Part shown: piece after piece, positions 1 to 8,653 of the stretch
How positions within the stretch are numbered: the first letter of the stretch is position 1
How the letters are laid out: each line of letters opens with the position of its first letter
Assembly (NCBI RefSeq): GCF_000002515.2
Contig: NC_006038.1
Span: forward strand, 1,240,001 to 1,304,000
Origin: Kluyveromyces lactis
Lineage: Eukaryota; Ascomycota; Saccharomycetes; Saccharomycetales; Saccharomycetaceae
Length of the DNA: 64,000 bases
Reading direction: 5' to 3'
Notes under the pieces: generated by a model
Databases searched by the model: none
What the model saw: only the letters and a program-made list of their open reading frames with translations
Told to the model about the DNA's origin: nothing
Program-made: the position numbers and the translations under genes

Positions 1-180
1 TTAATCAATGTATATCCCTTCTTTGTTCTTCTTTGTCTTCTTATCTTTACGACATAATTACAGATTGAATTACCAACATGAATCAGAACAACCTTTACTA
101 GAGACAATTTTTAATAGGAAAGAGAGCAGAAGACAACTGGCCTGTGCATCACGTTGACAAAATATTCTTTTACCATCCTG
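1..180. other. 5' edge and ADD66 upstream region
   Basis: AT-rich sequence before the ADD66 start codon. I see no reading frame or repeat here; it presumably holds the ADD66 promoter. Confidence 0.4.
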
Positions 181-996
181 ATGTCTACTCTATTGCTTCC
201 TTTAGTTTCCACAGGTAACGTTTCCCAATTATGCGTCGATTTGGTACTACATTCAGAAAGTGACGAATTCACATTTGTCAAAGAGCTTGATTCAATTTGG
301 CTTCACTCCTTTATTGGACCGTTGGATTTCGTGGAAGGTAGCTCAAAACCTTTGTACCATGATTGTAAAGGGTCTAAGAAACAATTTACTACTCCGTTAG
401 AGTTATTCTATAACAGAAGATTGGATTTGTATGTTATTCAGCAGAGATCACCAGTCATTGCCGGGTACGAGAACCAGTTCTTTAAAGAGGTTATAATACC
501 ACTGATCAAGTCGTACGGCATTGAATCTGTCATTGTGTTGGATTCTGCAGGAGCTCTGGACCCCAGTGTACCATTTTCGAATGCGAACTATCAACATCAA
601 TATGCCACAGCCAAATGTCAATTGGAATCCCTTGATAATATCACATTACAATTCCAGACCAGATTGTCGATACAGGACGATGAACACTCTATAGTGAATC
701 AAGTGTTCCATTTTGATACGGCCAGTTTCCAGCAGAATTTTTCTGCCGATCAACCGGTGTTCAAGTTATTCCATCATTTGTTGTATCAGTCCGATTTGAA
801 CCTCAAATCAATTACTTATCTCAGCAAAGTGGTTCATGAAGGAGATAACTCTTGGGATGCCTTCCAAATATGCGAAAAGTTGGCAGAGTTGATCCAAGAC
901 TTAATCCAGGGACGGTTGACTGCTCCTGTATCTTGGAAAGGCGTTTACGGTGCGAGACCCATTGCTTCAGGATTTGACCAAGGTATTTATAGCTGA
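181..996 (+). CDS. ADD66: Proteasome assembly chaperone 2 (Add66/Pba2)
   Basis: Predicted subunit of the Pba1-Add66 heterodimer, which in yeast guides assembly of the 20S proteasome alpha ring in the cytosol. The first ATG in frame is at 181 and gives 271 residues, close to the roughly 267 of S. cerevisiae. The N-terminus (MSTLLLPLVSTGNVSQLCVD) follows the family pattern of a short hydrophobic strand then a Gly-Asn turn. No membrane segment or cleaved signal peptide is implied by the family. It is followed convergently by NPA3, with about 70 bp between the stop codons. Identity rests on recalled similarity plus context: EMC3, CBT1, STE6 and UBA1 follow in the same order as YKL206-YKL210 in S. 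cerevisiae. Confidence 0.85.
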   Translation: MSTLLLPLVSTGNVSQLCVDLVLHSESDEFTFVKELDSIWLHSFIGPLDFVEGSSKPLYHDCKGSKKQFTTPLELFYNRRLDLYVIQQRSPVIAGYENQFFKEVIIPLIKSYGIESVIVLDSAGALDPSVPFSNANYQHQYATAKCQLESLDNITLQFQTRLSIQDDEHSIVNQVFHFDTASFQQNFSADQPVFKLFHHLLYQSDLNLKSITYLSKVVHEGDNSWDAFQICEKLAELIQDLIQGRLTAPVSWKGVYGARPIASGFDQGIYS

Positions 997-1069
997 AGTT
1001 TTGACACAGATATACATTCATTTTATAATATATACGATTTTAATGAGAAATATACAGGGTTGTGTGCTT

Positions 1070-2263
1070 TCATTGTCTTATATAACGTGCAATGTTCTCT
1101 GCGGTTTGACTACTGGCGTTCTTAGCAACTTTGGCGAAGGCGTCTTCGTACCTTTGTTGTAAGTCCGGTGCTTTCGAATCGTTAACTTCACCACTCAACC
1201 TTTCATCTCCAGCAAACGTATATTCTCTCTCAGTACTCCTCCCAACATCTTCTTCTTCTTCATCTGGCTCTATCAATCCATCGTTCTCGCCTTCTTCTAT
1301 ATCGCTAATGACATCCGCACTATCATCATGTTGATCGGCATCTCCCTCTGATGATTTCTTAGCTTTTGCTTGATCTTTGAGCCCAAGGTCAGTCATCAAA
1401 TGTTCCAAAGACTTCTCTTTCCTTTGCTTCTCCTTCTCTGCTTTCTCCTTGATTATTCTCTCCCTCTCCGCCTTGTAATATTGTTCGTACTCCTCCACTT
1501 TACTATCCACAACGTTTAGGAACTCATCAAACCCGTCACCAGTGAAACTAGAAACGCTACACACGTCTAATTGGGAATAAAATTCCTCTAACATTAAGGA
1601 CATTGAGTTAACAAGAGATCCCATGTATCCTGAGCCCAATCCAGTTTGGCCATTGCTTTCCTGATCATCTCTTAGTGCAGTTTGGAAAGCTTCGAAATCC
1701 GTCATCCATTCTTTAGCAAAGTCGCAGTTTTGGACATCGCTCTTGTTGAAAACCACAATCAATGGTAGCTTAGTCTTGTACAATATTGAACAGGCATATA
1801 ACATGTTACTCATGAACGTTGTTGGCGAGGTGTTTCTTGGTGTGTCAACGATATAGGCAATAACAGTAGGGAAAGTTGAAGCAAAGGATTCAGTAATAAT
1901 TTGACCTGAAGCGCTCCACACAAAACATTCAATCTGGCCCGGTGTGTCAATGATACAATGCTCGTATTTGTCTTGTTTATTCTCCACTAGTTTGAGCACT
2001 TGATCGATCTTCGTACTGAACAAGTTTAGACTTGTTACAATAGCACCGTTAGGTCCCAACTCATAATTCTCCATCACTTTTTTGTACTTGATGGAATCAC
2101 GGATATCTATATTCGCACCGTATGGAACATTCAACACCGCTGGATCCAAATTAATCACATATGGTGGCTCCTTAGCTGCATGAAGATGGGAGTTCAATCT
2201 TTGCATGAAAGTGGTTTTCCCGGCACCAGCCATACCAATACAGATAATCGTTTTCAAAGGCAT
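1070..2263 (-). CDS. NPA3: GPN-loop GTPase 1 (Npa3/Gpn1)
   Basis: Essential GPN-loop GTPase that in yeast is needed for assembly and nuclear import of RNA polymerase II. The true start is the ATG at 2263 ([19 protein letters not shown]); the frame runs open further upstream but without a conserved sequence. This gives 397 residues against 385 in S. cerevisiae. Visible parts are the P-loop GMAGAGKT near residues 10-17, the GPN motif in ELGPNGA, the switch motif DTPGQIE, and a C-terminal acidic, charged region ending in a conserved tail ([14 protein letters not shown]). It is the counterpart of S. cerevisiae YJR072C, placed between genes of the YKL206-208 block. This is one sign of the unduplicated ancestral order. 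Confidence 0.95.
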   Translation of the reverse strand: MPLKTIICIGMAGAGKTTFMQRLNSHLHAAKEPPYVINLDPAVLNVPYGANIDIRDSIKYKKVMENYELGPNGAIVTSLNLFSTKIDQVLKLVENKQDKYEHCIIDTPGQIECFVWSASGQIITESFASTFPTVIAYIVDTPRNTSPTTFMSNMLYACSILYKTKLPLIVVFNKSDVQNCDFAKEWMTDFEAFQTALRDDQESNGQTGLGSGYMGSLVNSMSLMLEEFYSQLDVCSVSSFTGDGFDEFLNVVDSKVEEYEQYYKAERERIIKEKAEKEKQRKEKSLEHLMTDLGLKDQAKAKKSSEGDADQHDDSADVISDIEEGENDGLIEPDEEEEDVGRSTEREYTFAGDERLSGEVNDSKAPDLQQRYEDAFAKVAKNASSQTAENIARYIRQ

Positions 2264-2561
2264 CGCGTAACTTCCTGTTTGTATTTGTAGTTTATAATCA
2301 ACTCGAGTTCCTTCAGATCTACAGTACTTGGTAGTTCTGAACCCTGATCCCTTGCTCTTGTATTCTCTATCTTTACCACTCATTCGATGAGATGACAAAA
2401 GCTTTAAATTAAGATTTATTTCTTTTATTCGCTATTGAGATGATATGAGCAAAGAGGAGGAGAAAGCTAAACAAGGGAAGCATGACGAGGTCTAAAGCCT
2501 TCTCGTAATAGGATATAATATCATTGCTGTATACTTAAATACTCTTACATATATGTTTTGA
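2264..2561. other. NPA3-EMC3 intergenic region
   Basis: About 300 bp between two genes both read from the minus strand. It holds the NPA3 promoter and the EMC3 3' end. I see no repeat or extra gene. Confidence 0.4.
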
Positions 2562-3374
2562 TCACGAGTATAATTTGAGCACTCTATCCTCAATATTGTC
2601 CAGGACAGAAATGTGTTGGAAAACCGTGATATCGTTTGCCAATGCCTTCATTTGGTCCTTAGGATTTGGTCCACCGGGACTTTGACTTAATTGCTGTTGT
2701 TGAGCCGACACATTTAATTTACTGAGTCTATTACCACCGAATAGAACGTTATAAACTGGTGTCAAACCACCCATTGAAATGATATACCATGACATACTAC
2801 TCACCCAGCGTACGTCTAAATCATCAGTTCTGACTGAACTTTGTAGCATTTGCTTGAATCTAATGGTAAGTGGGAATGGAAGCTTCATTAATACGAATCC
2901 TGCAAAGAAGTAATTGACCCACCACATTATAACTGTTTGAGGAATATAGTTAACCAAATTCCCCAAAGCCATGGAAGTCATTGCGTCGGTCATACCGGGA
3001 CTTGTGAAAGGGTTTTCCATCGCCGTCTTTTCATCTTTAGCTGGCTTGATTGCCAGGTATTTCCCATCAGCTAGCACTTGCGCTAAATATTCCTGCCTCA
3101 TCTTAAATGATTCTGTACTCAAATTCGAACTATTCCCCATTAATGCTCTAGCCTTAGCTATGTATAGGATCTCAGTGAGTTTTACGCGAGGTACTGTCTT
3201 AGACTTAGGGCTCACAAGAACCATGATACATTGTTTCGCTACCCCTACGAGGATCATGACGATGGAGATGGGTATTAGTGCCCATAACTTCAGATTCGGG
3301 TCTAGCAAAAGTTCCGGCCCCTCATTTCCTGTTCGTATCGTTTCCCAAAATGAAAGTACCGATTGTGGAAGCAT
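2562..3374 (-). CDS. EMC3: ER membrane protein complex subunit 3 (Emc3)
   Basis: Predicted membrane insertase core subunit of the ER membrane complex, of the Oxa1/YidC superfamily. The conserved family core is clear: LLLDPNLKLWALIPISIVM near the N-terminus (first transmembrane helix), NYIPQTVIMWWVNYFFAGF, LPFPLTIRFKQMLQS, and DLDVRWVSSMSWYIISM. Three membrane segments fit the family. The first in-frame ATG is at 3374, giving 270 residues against 253 in S. cerevisiae. The family normally starts directly at the LLLDP block, so about 23 extra residues precede it here. The frame is open further upstream but has no ATG. Position matches S. cerevisiae YKL207W in the block. Confidence 0.92.
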   Translation of the reverse strand: MLPQSVLSFWETIRTGNEGPELLLDPNLKLWALIPISIVMILVGVAKQCIMVLVSPKSKTVPRVKLTEILYIAKARALMGNSSNLSTESFKMRQEYLAQVLADGKYLAIKPAKDEKTAMENPFTSPGMTDAMTSMALGNLVNYIPQTVIMWWVNYFFAGFVLMKLPFPLTIRFKQMLQSSVRTDDLDVRWVSSMSWYIISMGGLTPVYNVLFGGNRLSKLNVSAQQQQLSQSPGGPNPKDQMKALANDITVFQHISVLDNIEDRVLKLYS

Positions 3375-3714
3375 TGGTATCCGAAGTATCGTATAATCGT
3401 TCTCCTGGAAGAGTTCGGTCAATAGGTGGAGTACAACTGTTTCCTACTTTTATCTATTGTGAGCATTAATGTTTAAATCAAAGCTTCAAATGGAACATTG
3501 AAGCAGCAACTGTAATCGAAATAAATATTATGTCACGTGTACAGTTATATATATATATACATATATACCTATATAGGGCCTTCGGCATTAATGGAGAGCA
3601 TAGCTGGACGGCAGATTGAAGACATGTTACTGTTACCAATGGGCACCACCTATCGGTTCCGGTTACCTATGAATAGGGTTTTGAAACTAATTAAAGAATG
3701 TACGTAATATAATA
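3375..3714. other. EMC3-GH125 intergenic region
   Basis: Both neighbours are on the minus strand. The gap contains an E-box-like TCACGTGT near 3532 and a (TA)n/ATATAC run at about 3546-3573. No gene is visible. Confidence 0.35.
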
Positions 3715-5538
3715 CTAAAAGTCTAACGTCTTGATGAACTCCTCTAAATCGAAAGAGTCACCAGGAGCATATTCTTCGAAAATTAGCCATGGCTTTCTCT
3801 TGGCTAAGTTGAATATCGATTTTCCAAATTCAGAGTTGGCCCAAGCAAACCATGGTCTTGTATAAACTTCGCCATTCGCTACGAAACCATTAATCGATTC
3901 ATGGATTAGGCCAAGATCCCCAGTAGTTTCCAGGAGCATCTTCAAGGCATTCATGATTTCGATCTCGTCGTTAGATGTTCTTATCTTCATTATTAGGGAT
4001 AAAGGCCACGGATTGTGTATTCCAATGTGTGGGCCACCGATACCTTGGAAATATTTGCCGTTGATGAAGTATGGATTGCCCTTGGAGGTGAGAATCATCT
4101 TTCTTGTGTTTTGATAAACAGGGTCATCAACGGGTAGGAATCCTAGATCTGGTAATGAGAGCAAGGATGGTATATTGGCGTCGTCCATTAATAAATGACT
4201 GCCGTATCCATCGACTTCGTACGCATATACTTTACCAAACTTAGGATGATCTATTATCCCGTACTTTTCGATACCTTTCCTGATGGCTTGTGCGAACTCT
4301 TGGCAGCTTTCTATAATTCTTGGCAACAGCACACCGAGTTCCTTTTGATCAGCTACCTTCTCAAAATCCTGTAATATGGGGACTATCCGTTCAAGTTCCG
4401 TAGCCATATGGGCGTTACCTGGAATAAAGAACTGGAAAATAGTGGAGTCATCGCTTGGTCTGAAAGCAGATCTGATAAGTCCAGTGTTTAAATTCACAGG
4501 ATTCCCAGTTCCTGCAAGGGGTAACGTTTCAGAAGCCACATCGGTATTTCTCTTAAAGACATAGTAGAATTTGTTAACATGACCACTTTCATCGAACGTG
4601 GACACTGATTCCCGCCCCAAGACGGTCAAGACTTGGGTTAGTGCAACGAGCCAGTCATCCGTAATGAAATCTAGTCTGCTTTCCTGGGGGCTATTTTCGA
4701 AATATTGACGAGACAAGGTCAAGAAAGACGCGAGAGAGTCAATCTCATATTTGCACTCAAAGACCTGTCTCCAATTGGGCCTAGGGAAAACGTTGTCAAA
4801 GTGGCCTTCTCCCTTCTTGATCTTGGTATAAAGAGGTGGGTGGAACGCATTGCAATAAGCGTTGGAAAGTATCAATTGGGACTGTGTGTTGATGGCACCC
4901 TTTATCAATTCCCTTAAACCTTGGTCGTACTTTATCAACGGCTGATACACCGACAATTGCCAAGCAGAATCTCTCAACCATTCAGCATGAATGTCTCCAG
5001 TAACAACAAAGGTCTCTGGGAAGTTATTTCTGTAAAGATACTCGGGATGTCTATGGTTCTGCAATTGTTTGTTTTCATTTGAGGTGACATGGTACAGAAT
5101 CGTCGTATCCAACGTATTGGGGAAGGTGTTCTCAAACAATCTGGCCAAGTTTGGATCCTTAAATTTTGGTTTCAATCCCTCGATTATTGCCTCAATGAGC
5201 TTGGACTTAAATGTTCTACAATTCTTAGGAGGTCTTTGGAAAGGTAACTCGGTGTCTAAATCGTCTTGCTTCCTATAATGAGCAACACCTGCGTAGTCGA
5301 CATAATCGGGACAACTTCTCACAGTATCGGAGTATTTCAAAGCATCTAGCTTCGACTGCAGCTTTGATGTATCCACATCTGAAGAATCTACCTTCTGGCC
5401 AGTCTGTGAAGCAATAAGGTACTCGTTGTCCTTACCAGAGTTATTGTCCAATACAAGGTATTTAAAGAATAGAAATAGGGTCGTTGCTACAATGAACAGT
5501 GTTAGCTTGTTCGTGCTTTTTAAATTACGCACTACCAT
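3715..5538 (-). CDS. Type II membrane glycoside hydrolase family 125 protein (Mug157-like)
   Basis: 607 residues starting at an ATG. A short basic N-terminus is followed by one membrane anchor at about residues 12-30, so the protein is probably type II in the ER or Golgi. The rest matches the GH125 family (formerly DUF1237), whose bacterial members are exo-alpha-1,6-mannosidases and whose S. pombe member is Mug157. Recognisable blocks include GDIHAEWLRDSAWQ, YEIDSLASFLTLSR, FIPGNAHMATELERI, YGSHLLMDDANIPSLLSL and NPWPLSLIMKI. I recall no S. cerevisiae orthologue, so this gene interrupts the otherwise conserved EMC3-CBT1 neighbourhood. A role in N- or O-mannan trimming is inference; the substrate cannot be read from the sequence. 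Confidence 0.85.
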   Translation of the reverse strand: MVVRNLKSTNKLTLFIVATTLFLFFKYLVLDNNSGKDNEYLIASQTGQKVDSSDVDTSKLQSKLDALKYSDTVRSCPDYVDYAGVAHYRKQDDLDTELPFQRPPKNCRTFKSKLIEAIIEGLKPKFKDPNLARLFENTFPNTLDTTILYHVTSNENKQLQNHRHPEYLYRNNFPETFVVTGDIHAEWLRDSAWQLSVYQPLIKYDQGLRELIKGAINTQSQLILSNAYCNAFHPPLYTKIKKGEGHFDNVFPRPNWRQVFECKYEIDSLASFLTLSRQYFENSPQESRLDFITDDWLVALTQVLTVLGRESVSTFDESGHVNKFYYVFKRNTDVASETLPLAGTGNPVNLNTGLIRSAFRPSDDSTIFQFFIPGNAHMATELERIVPILQDFEKVADQKELGVLLPRIIESCQEFAQAIRKGIEKYGIIDHPKFGKVYAYEVDGYGSHLLMDDANIPSLLSLPDLGFLPVDDPVYQNTRKMILTSKGNPYFINGKYFQGIGGPHIGIHNPWPLSLIMKIRTSNDEIEIMNALKMLLETTGDLGLIHESINGFVANGEVYTRPWFAWANSEFGKSIFNLAKRKPWLIFEEYAPGDSFDLEEFIKTLDF

Positions 5539-5745
5539 AGTATATCAATATTCCTTATTGAGTATGAATCAGCTATTGTTCCCCTGTACCATAAGCAACA
5601 GAGTCTGTCTCTTGACATACAACATTTGTATCCTTTAAAAGGCAGAAGTTTGCTGTAGATTTTAAGGTTGCAAAGATTTGCTAAAGCTTTATTTATAAAA
5701 GACAAGAAGCTCATATTGACTGGAAAACATAATGTAAATAGGGAT

Positions 5746-6495
5746 TCATTTAGATAGTATAAACCAGGTATCATTGGAATCGGTAGTGTCTTGAGTAATC
5801 TTGGGTTCGGTGATACCGAATTTAGCAAAAGTCTTTAATAAGTAACGAAGCTTTCCATGATTAGTCTTGTGTTTGCTAGCAGCAGCTATCTTCATCAAGT
5901 TATCATAAGTGAAATCCTCATACATAGTAGAGAATTCCTGTAAAAGAGGCTTCAATTCTTTCAATGGGATTAGAGATGACTTTTGAGATACCTTAACTCC
6001 TACAACTGAAGGTGTATAATGACGCTTCTCTGCTATTGACATTATCTTTGAAATAACAGAGGGTTGCTGTACCTGCAGAAACTGGGACAGGAGTAAGGAA
6101 TCATTGGTATTTTCCGGTAATATGGCGTCCTTAAAACAATTGTTGAATACCGATTGGTTAAAACTACCCGTATATATCACATTGCTTGTCCTGTAATTCC
6201 TCCGTAACGTATGGTACAATCTGGAGACATCACTTTCGTCTAATGAACCATCAGCCGATTTCCCACAATACTGAAACAAAACGAAACAATTATACATCGT
6301 TAAATTCCGAGTGTATATCATTCTTGAAAGACCATTCCAGATGCTATCTAGTTCTTCCTGTGCTTTATGTGTATCCGATGATTCATGATCAACTTCATGA
6401 TGAGTATGTACAGCAGGCCGTTTCCTTGCCACAGAAAGCGACTGTAATCTGAAAGTGTTGTATCTTCGTATACCAAGTATCCCTTGACGCAACAT
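5746..6495 (-). CDS. CBT1: Probable Cbt1, mitochondrial COB mRNA maturation factor
   Basis: 249 residues from the ATG at 6495. The N-terminus (MLRQGILGIRRYNTFRLQSL) is Arg-rich, without acidic residues and amphipathic, as in a mitochondrial presequence. I recognise no domain. The name rests mainly on synteny: it lies between EMC3 (YKL207W) and STE6 (YKL209C), exactly where S. cerevisiae has CBT1 (YKL208W, 271 residues). Cbt1 is needed for 5'-end processing and stability of mitochondrial COB mRNA. CBT1 evolves quickly, which fits the weak recognisability. If the synteny reading is wrong, this remains an unknown mitochondrial protein. Confidence 0.68.
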   Translation of the reverse strand: MLRQGILGIRRYNTFRLQSLSVARKRPAVHTHHEVDHESSDTHKAQEELDSIWNGLSRMIYTRNLTMYNCFVLFQYCGKSADGSLDESDVSRLYHTLRRNYRTSNVIYTGSFNQSVFNNCFKDAILPENTNDSLLLSQFLQVQQPSVISKIMSIAEKRHYTPSVVGVKVSQKSSLIPLKELKPLLQEFSTMYEDFTYDNLMKIAAASKHKTNHGKLRYLLKTFAKFGITEPKITQDTTDSNDTWFILSK

Positions 6496-6830
6496 GGTAA
6501 AATCTGGGGTCAGCAGGCCTCAATATGGTGTTTTTTCTATTATTATGCGGATAAGATTATTGTTGGTTTGAACATTTGGATATCCAATTGTTATGAGAAG
6601 CTTCAGTGTAATTATCAAATAACATTAGTCATTTTGAGTATTATCCATAACACGTCCGTTAAATGTTCAATAGAAGGTCATGGTAAGTAGAATACTTACC
6701 GTGGGCAGGGTTGATATTAAACAGTAGGCATCAATAGGAAGTGATGAAATTGCATCACGTGTACAGGAGCACGCAAACATTAGTGTCTATGGTCGTCAAA
6801 CTCACTTCAGATGCTTGAAAATTGTTTCCA
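6496..6830. other. CBT1 promoter and tRNA upstream region
   Basis: 335 bp with the CBT1 promoter (divergent from the tRNA). It contains ATCACGTGT near 6755. No further gene is visible. Confidence 0.35.
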
Positions 6831-6902
6831 GCCCCTTTGGCCAAGTGGTAAGGCATCGCACTCGTAATGCGGGGATCGTGGGTTCAATTCCCACAGGGGG
6901 CA
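6831..6902 (+). tRNA. tRNA-Thr (anticodon CGT)
   Basis: Full cloverleaf, 72 nt with the discriminator A and no intron. The acceptor strands are GCCCCTT and AGGGGGC. The D stem is GCC/GGC, the anticodon stem TCGCA/TGCGG with loop CTCGTAA (anticodon CGT), the variable loop is GGATC, and the T stem is GTGGG/CCCAC around TTCAATT. It decodes ACG threonine codons. The B box GGTTCAATTCC is intact. Confidence 0.95.
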
Positions 6903-6911
6903 AAGAAAACC

Positions 6912-6920
6912 TTTTTTTTT
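6912..6920 (+). terminator. RNA polymerase III terminator
   Basis: Run of nine T residues starting ten bases after the tRNA discriminator base, the normal Pol III stop signal. Confidence 0.85.
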
Positions 6921-7174
6921 GGTCCTTTCCCTGTGGAAACCAAGGTATGAATATATCCAGCTAAACTCGGTTTAACTGCTCAAGATAATCCACTAGCAAC
7001 TCCTGGTGTCTCGCTCTTTAATATTGATCGTTTCCTTTCATTCAATACAGATAGAACTATTTAAATTGATAGGTAGTGATAAGTAATGCCAATATTTACA
7101 CAGACATAAGACATACAATGAACACCCGAACCCGACGTAAGAATGTGGAATTGGCTTTGTAACATTTACTCTGT

Positions 7175-7831
7175 TCAATTGCCCTTCTTGTTAGCATCTT
7201 CAGCTGCACGCTTGGCATAAATCTTGGCAGTGAATGGCTCTTCGAATCTTAATGCGATGTTGTACATCACGTGAACAACCAAAGTGGCAATCAAACCAGC
7301 AGGTTTACCGTTGTACAATGCGTAACCAAGGAAAGTGAAAGTAGAACCTTGGTACATTGGATTATCGAAATAGTTGAATGGGAAGCTGGTCACACGGTGG
7401 TCCATTAGAATACCGAAATAATCACCTAGATAAGTACCGGTGATCCCCAACTGGTACATAGAGCTTAAAACCAGCAATTGACCAAATGCGATATATGCGA
7501 TACCGACATAGGTAAATTTGTCACCAGTCATCATGGCACTGACTGGTTGTTGGCGCAATGCAGATTCATAGAAATAGTCTCTGATGATACCCAAGGAGAA
7601 AATTGTAGCTGCTAGGAAATAACATCCTCTCTTAGCGGAACCAGCGATCTTAGTCAAGAAATGGGTGCTGTGTTCCAATCTGGCAACGACGTTCCAGAAG
7701 ATTGGGTTGAACGCAATCAAACCTAGAGCGATTGTATACTCTCTAGATTCGAAATTGGTTAGTGTGACGATTTCATCACAGAATCTCTTGAAAAGAGAAA
7801 ACTGATTGGTAATATAAGTTTCGATATCCAT
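7175..7831 (-). CDS. OPI3: Phospholipid methyltransferase Opi3
   Basis: Integral ER membrane enzyme that carries out the last two SAM-dependent methylations from phosphatidylethanolamine to phosphatidylcholine. The first ATG in frame is at 7831 (MDIETYITNQF), giving 218 residues against 206 in S. cerevisiae. Family blocks are GLIAFNPIFWNVVARLEH, GCYFLAATIFSLGIIRDYFY, LGITGTYLGDYFGILMDHRV, NYFDNPMYQGSTFTFLGYAL and ALRFEEPFTAKIYAKR, spanning about four membrane helices. It is the counterpart of YJR073C, set between CBT1 and STE6 of the chromosome XI block. It is divergent from STE6, sharing an upstream region of about 0.8 kb. Confidence 0.96.
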   Translation of the reverse strand: MDIETYITNQFSLFKRFCDEIVTLTNFESREYTIALGLIAFNPIFWNVVARLEHSTHFLTKIAGSAKRGCYFLAATIFSLGIIRDYFYESALRQQPVSAMMTGDKFTYVGIAYIAFGQLLVLSSMYQLGITGTYLGDYFGILMDHRVTSFPFNYFDNPMYQGSTFTFLGYALYNGKPAGLIATLVVHVMYNIALRFEEPFTAKIYAKRAAEDANKKGN

Positions 7832-8035
7832 TTCTTCTCGATAGTTCCTAGCTACTGTGACAATCAAATGTAAACCAATTGATTCAACCTTTTAAGTGAC
7901 AATAGCTGTAAAATGTTGCGAAACTGAACAGCAGAATGTCCCATCTTTCTTTGTTCTTCCTTCTTTTATATTCCCTTTTACTAATTGCATGTGAAATCCA
8001 ATCCTTTAAATGTCTGGTAAACCGCAATTTTCAAG

Positions 8036-8078
8036 TAAACAAACTAACAAACAAAACAAACAAACAAACAAAACAACC
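8036..8078. repeat. (AAAC)n/(AAAAC)n microsatellite
   Basis: A stretch of repeated AAAC, CAAA and AAAAC units in the OPI3-STE6 intergenic region. It is a simple-sequence tract, with no sign of telomeric origin. Confidence 0.8.
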
Positions 8079-8410
8079 GCTGAAGGGCTAAGAATACTGC
8101 AAGCAAGGTGTGATAGACTAGGATGTGTGGACTTAAAGCTGGTATTTTTGATGGTAAAATGAAGTACTGATGGACTCTTGTTTTTGTTCTGGCTTCGAAG
8201 CTTTAAGTTTGATTCTAGTGCTTATAATGGTGTCTATCAATGTGTCAAAGTAGACAAAAAGGGTGATAGGTTTTATGATCTATATATGGATACTTCATTG
8301 GAAACGGTGCTTGCATTTAAAAGGCTGCTTTCAGGTTGTAGAGAATTGGATATTGGAACGGTTAAAGTTGCGGTATGCTGAGAGAAAGGAGAAGGACGCT
8401 TCTTTGCGCC

Positions 8411-8441
8411 TATGTGATTGCCTATTATGGTAATTACTATG
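8411..8441 (+). promoter_or_regulatory. Candidate Mcm1-centred a-specific operator of STE6
   Basis: A perfect CC(A/T)6GG core (CCTATTATGG at 8421-8430) lies about 213 bp upstream of the STE6 ATG. On its left is TATGTGATT and on its right TAATTACTATG, so the 31-bp site lines up with the S. cerevisiae STE6 operator (alpha2-Mcm1-alpha2) over its full length, matching at most central positions. In species that keep a2, this type of site is thought to be bound by Mcm1 with a2 as activator in a cells. Binding is inference; the match is seen directly. Confidence 0.6.
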
Positions 8442-8653
8442 GAAGTTACATCAAACAACTGAATAACACAATTTCATTGATGAGGCTTCAATATCACATT
8501 GGGCTATTTGACGCAATTGAGGTTTTGGCCCATTGGTATAAATGAAGATCGTTAGATATTGGATTTTTAGTTACTCGATGCCTTCTATTCATGCGTTCAG
8601 TGATATTAAAAAGAGTTAGAAACTAAAAGTTTAATAACGACAAAAGGCCACTT

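Larger units (their letters stand above)
7832..8653. other. OPI3-STE6 divergent promoter region
   Basis: 822 bp shared by two divergent genes. It holds an AAAC-rich microsatellite near OPI3 and a candidate Mcm1/mating-type operator near STE6 (both listed separately). Short frames here show no coding character. Confidence 0.5.

Noticed and set aside
8036-8078. AAAC-rich tract considered as telomere-like sequence
   Set aside because: It does not resemble the 25-bp Kluyveromyces telomere repeat and sits between housekeeping genes; it is a microsatellite.
8178-8381. 67-residue frame upstream of STE6
   Set aside because: No ATG start and no similarity; it lies in the STE6 upstream region.
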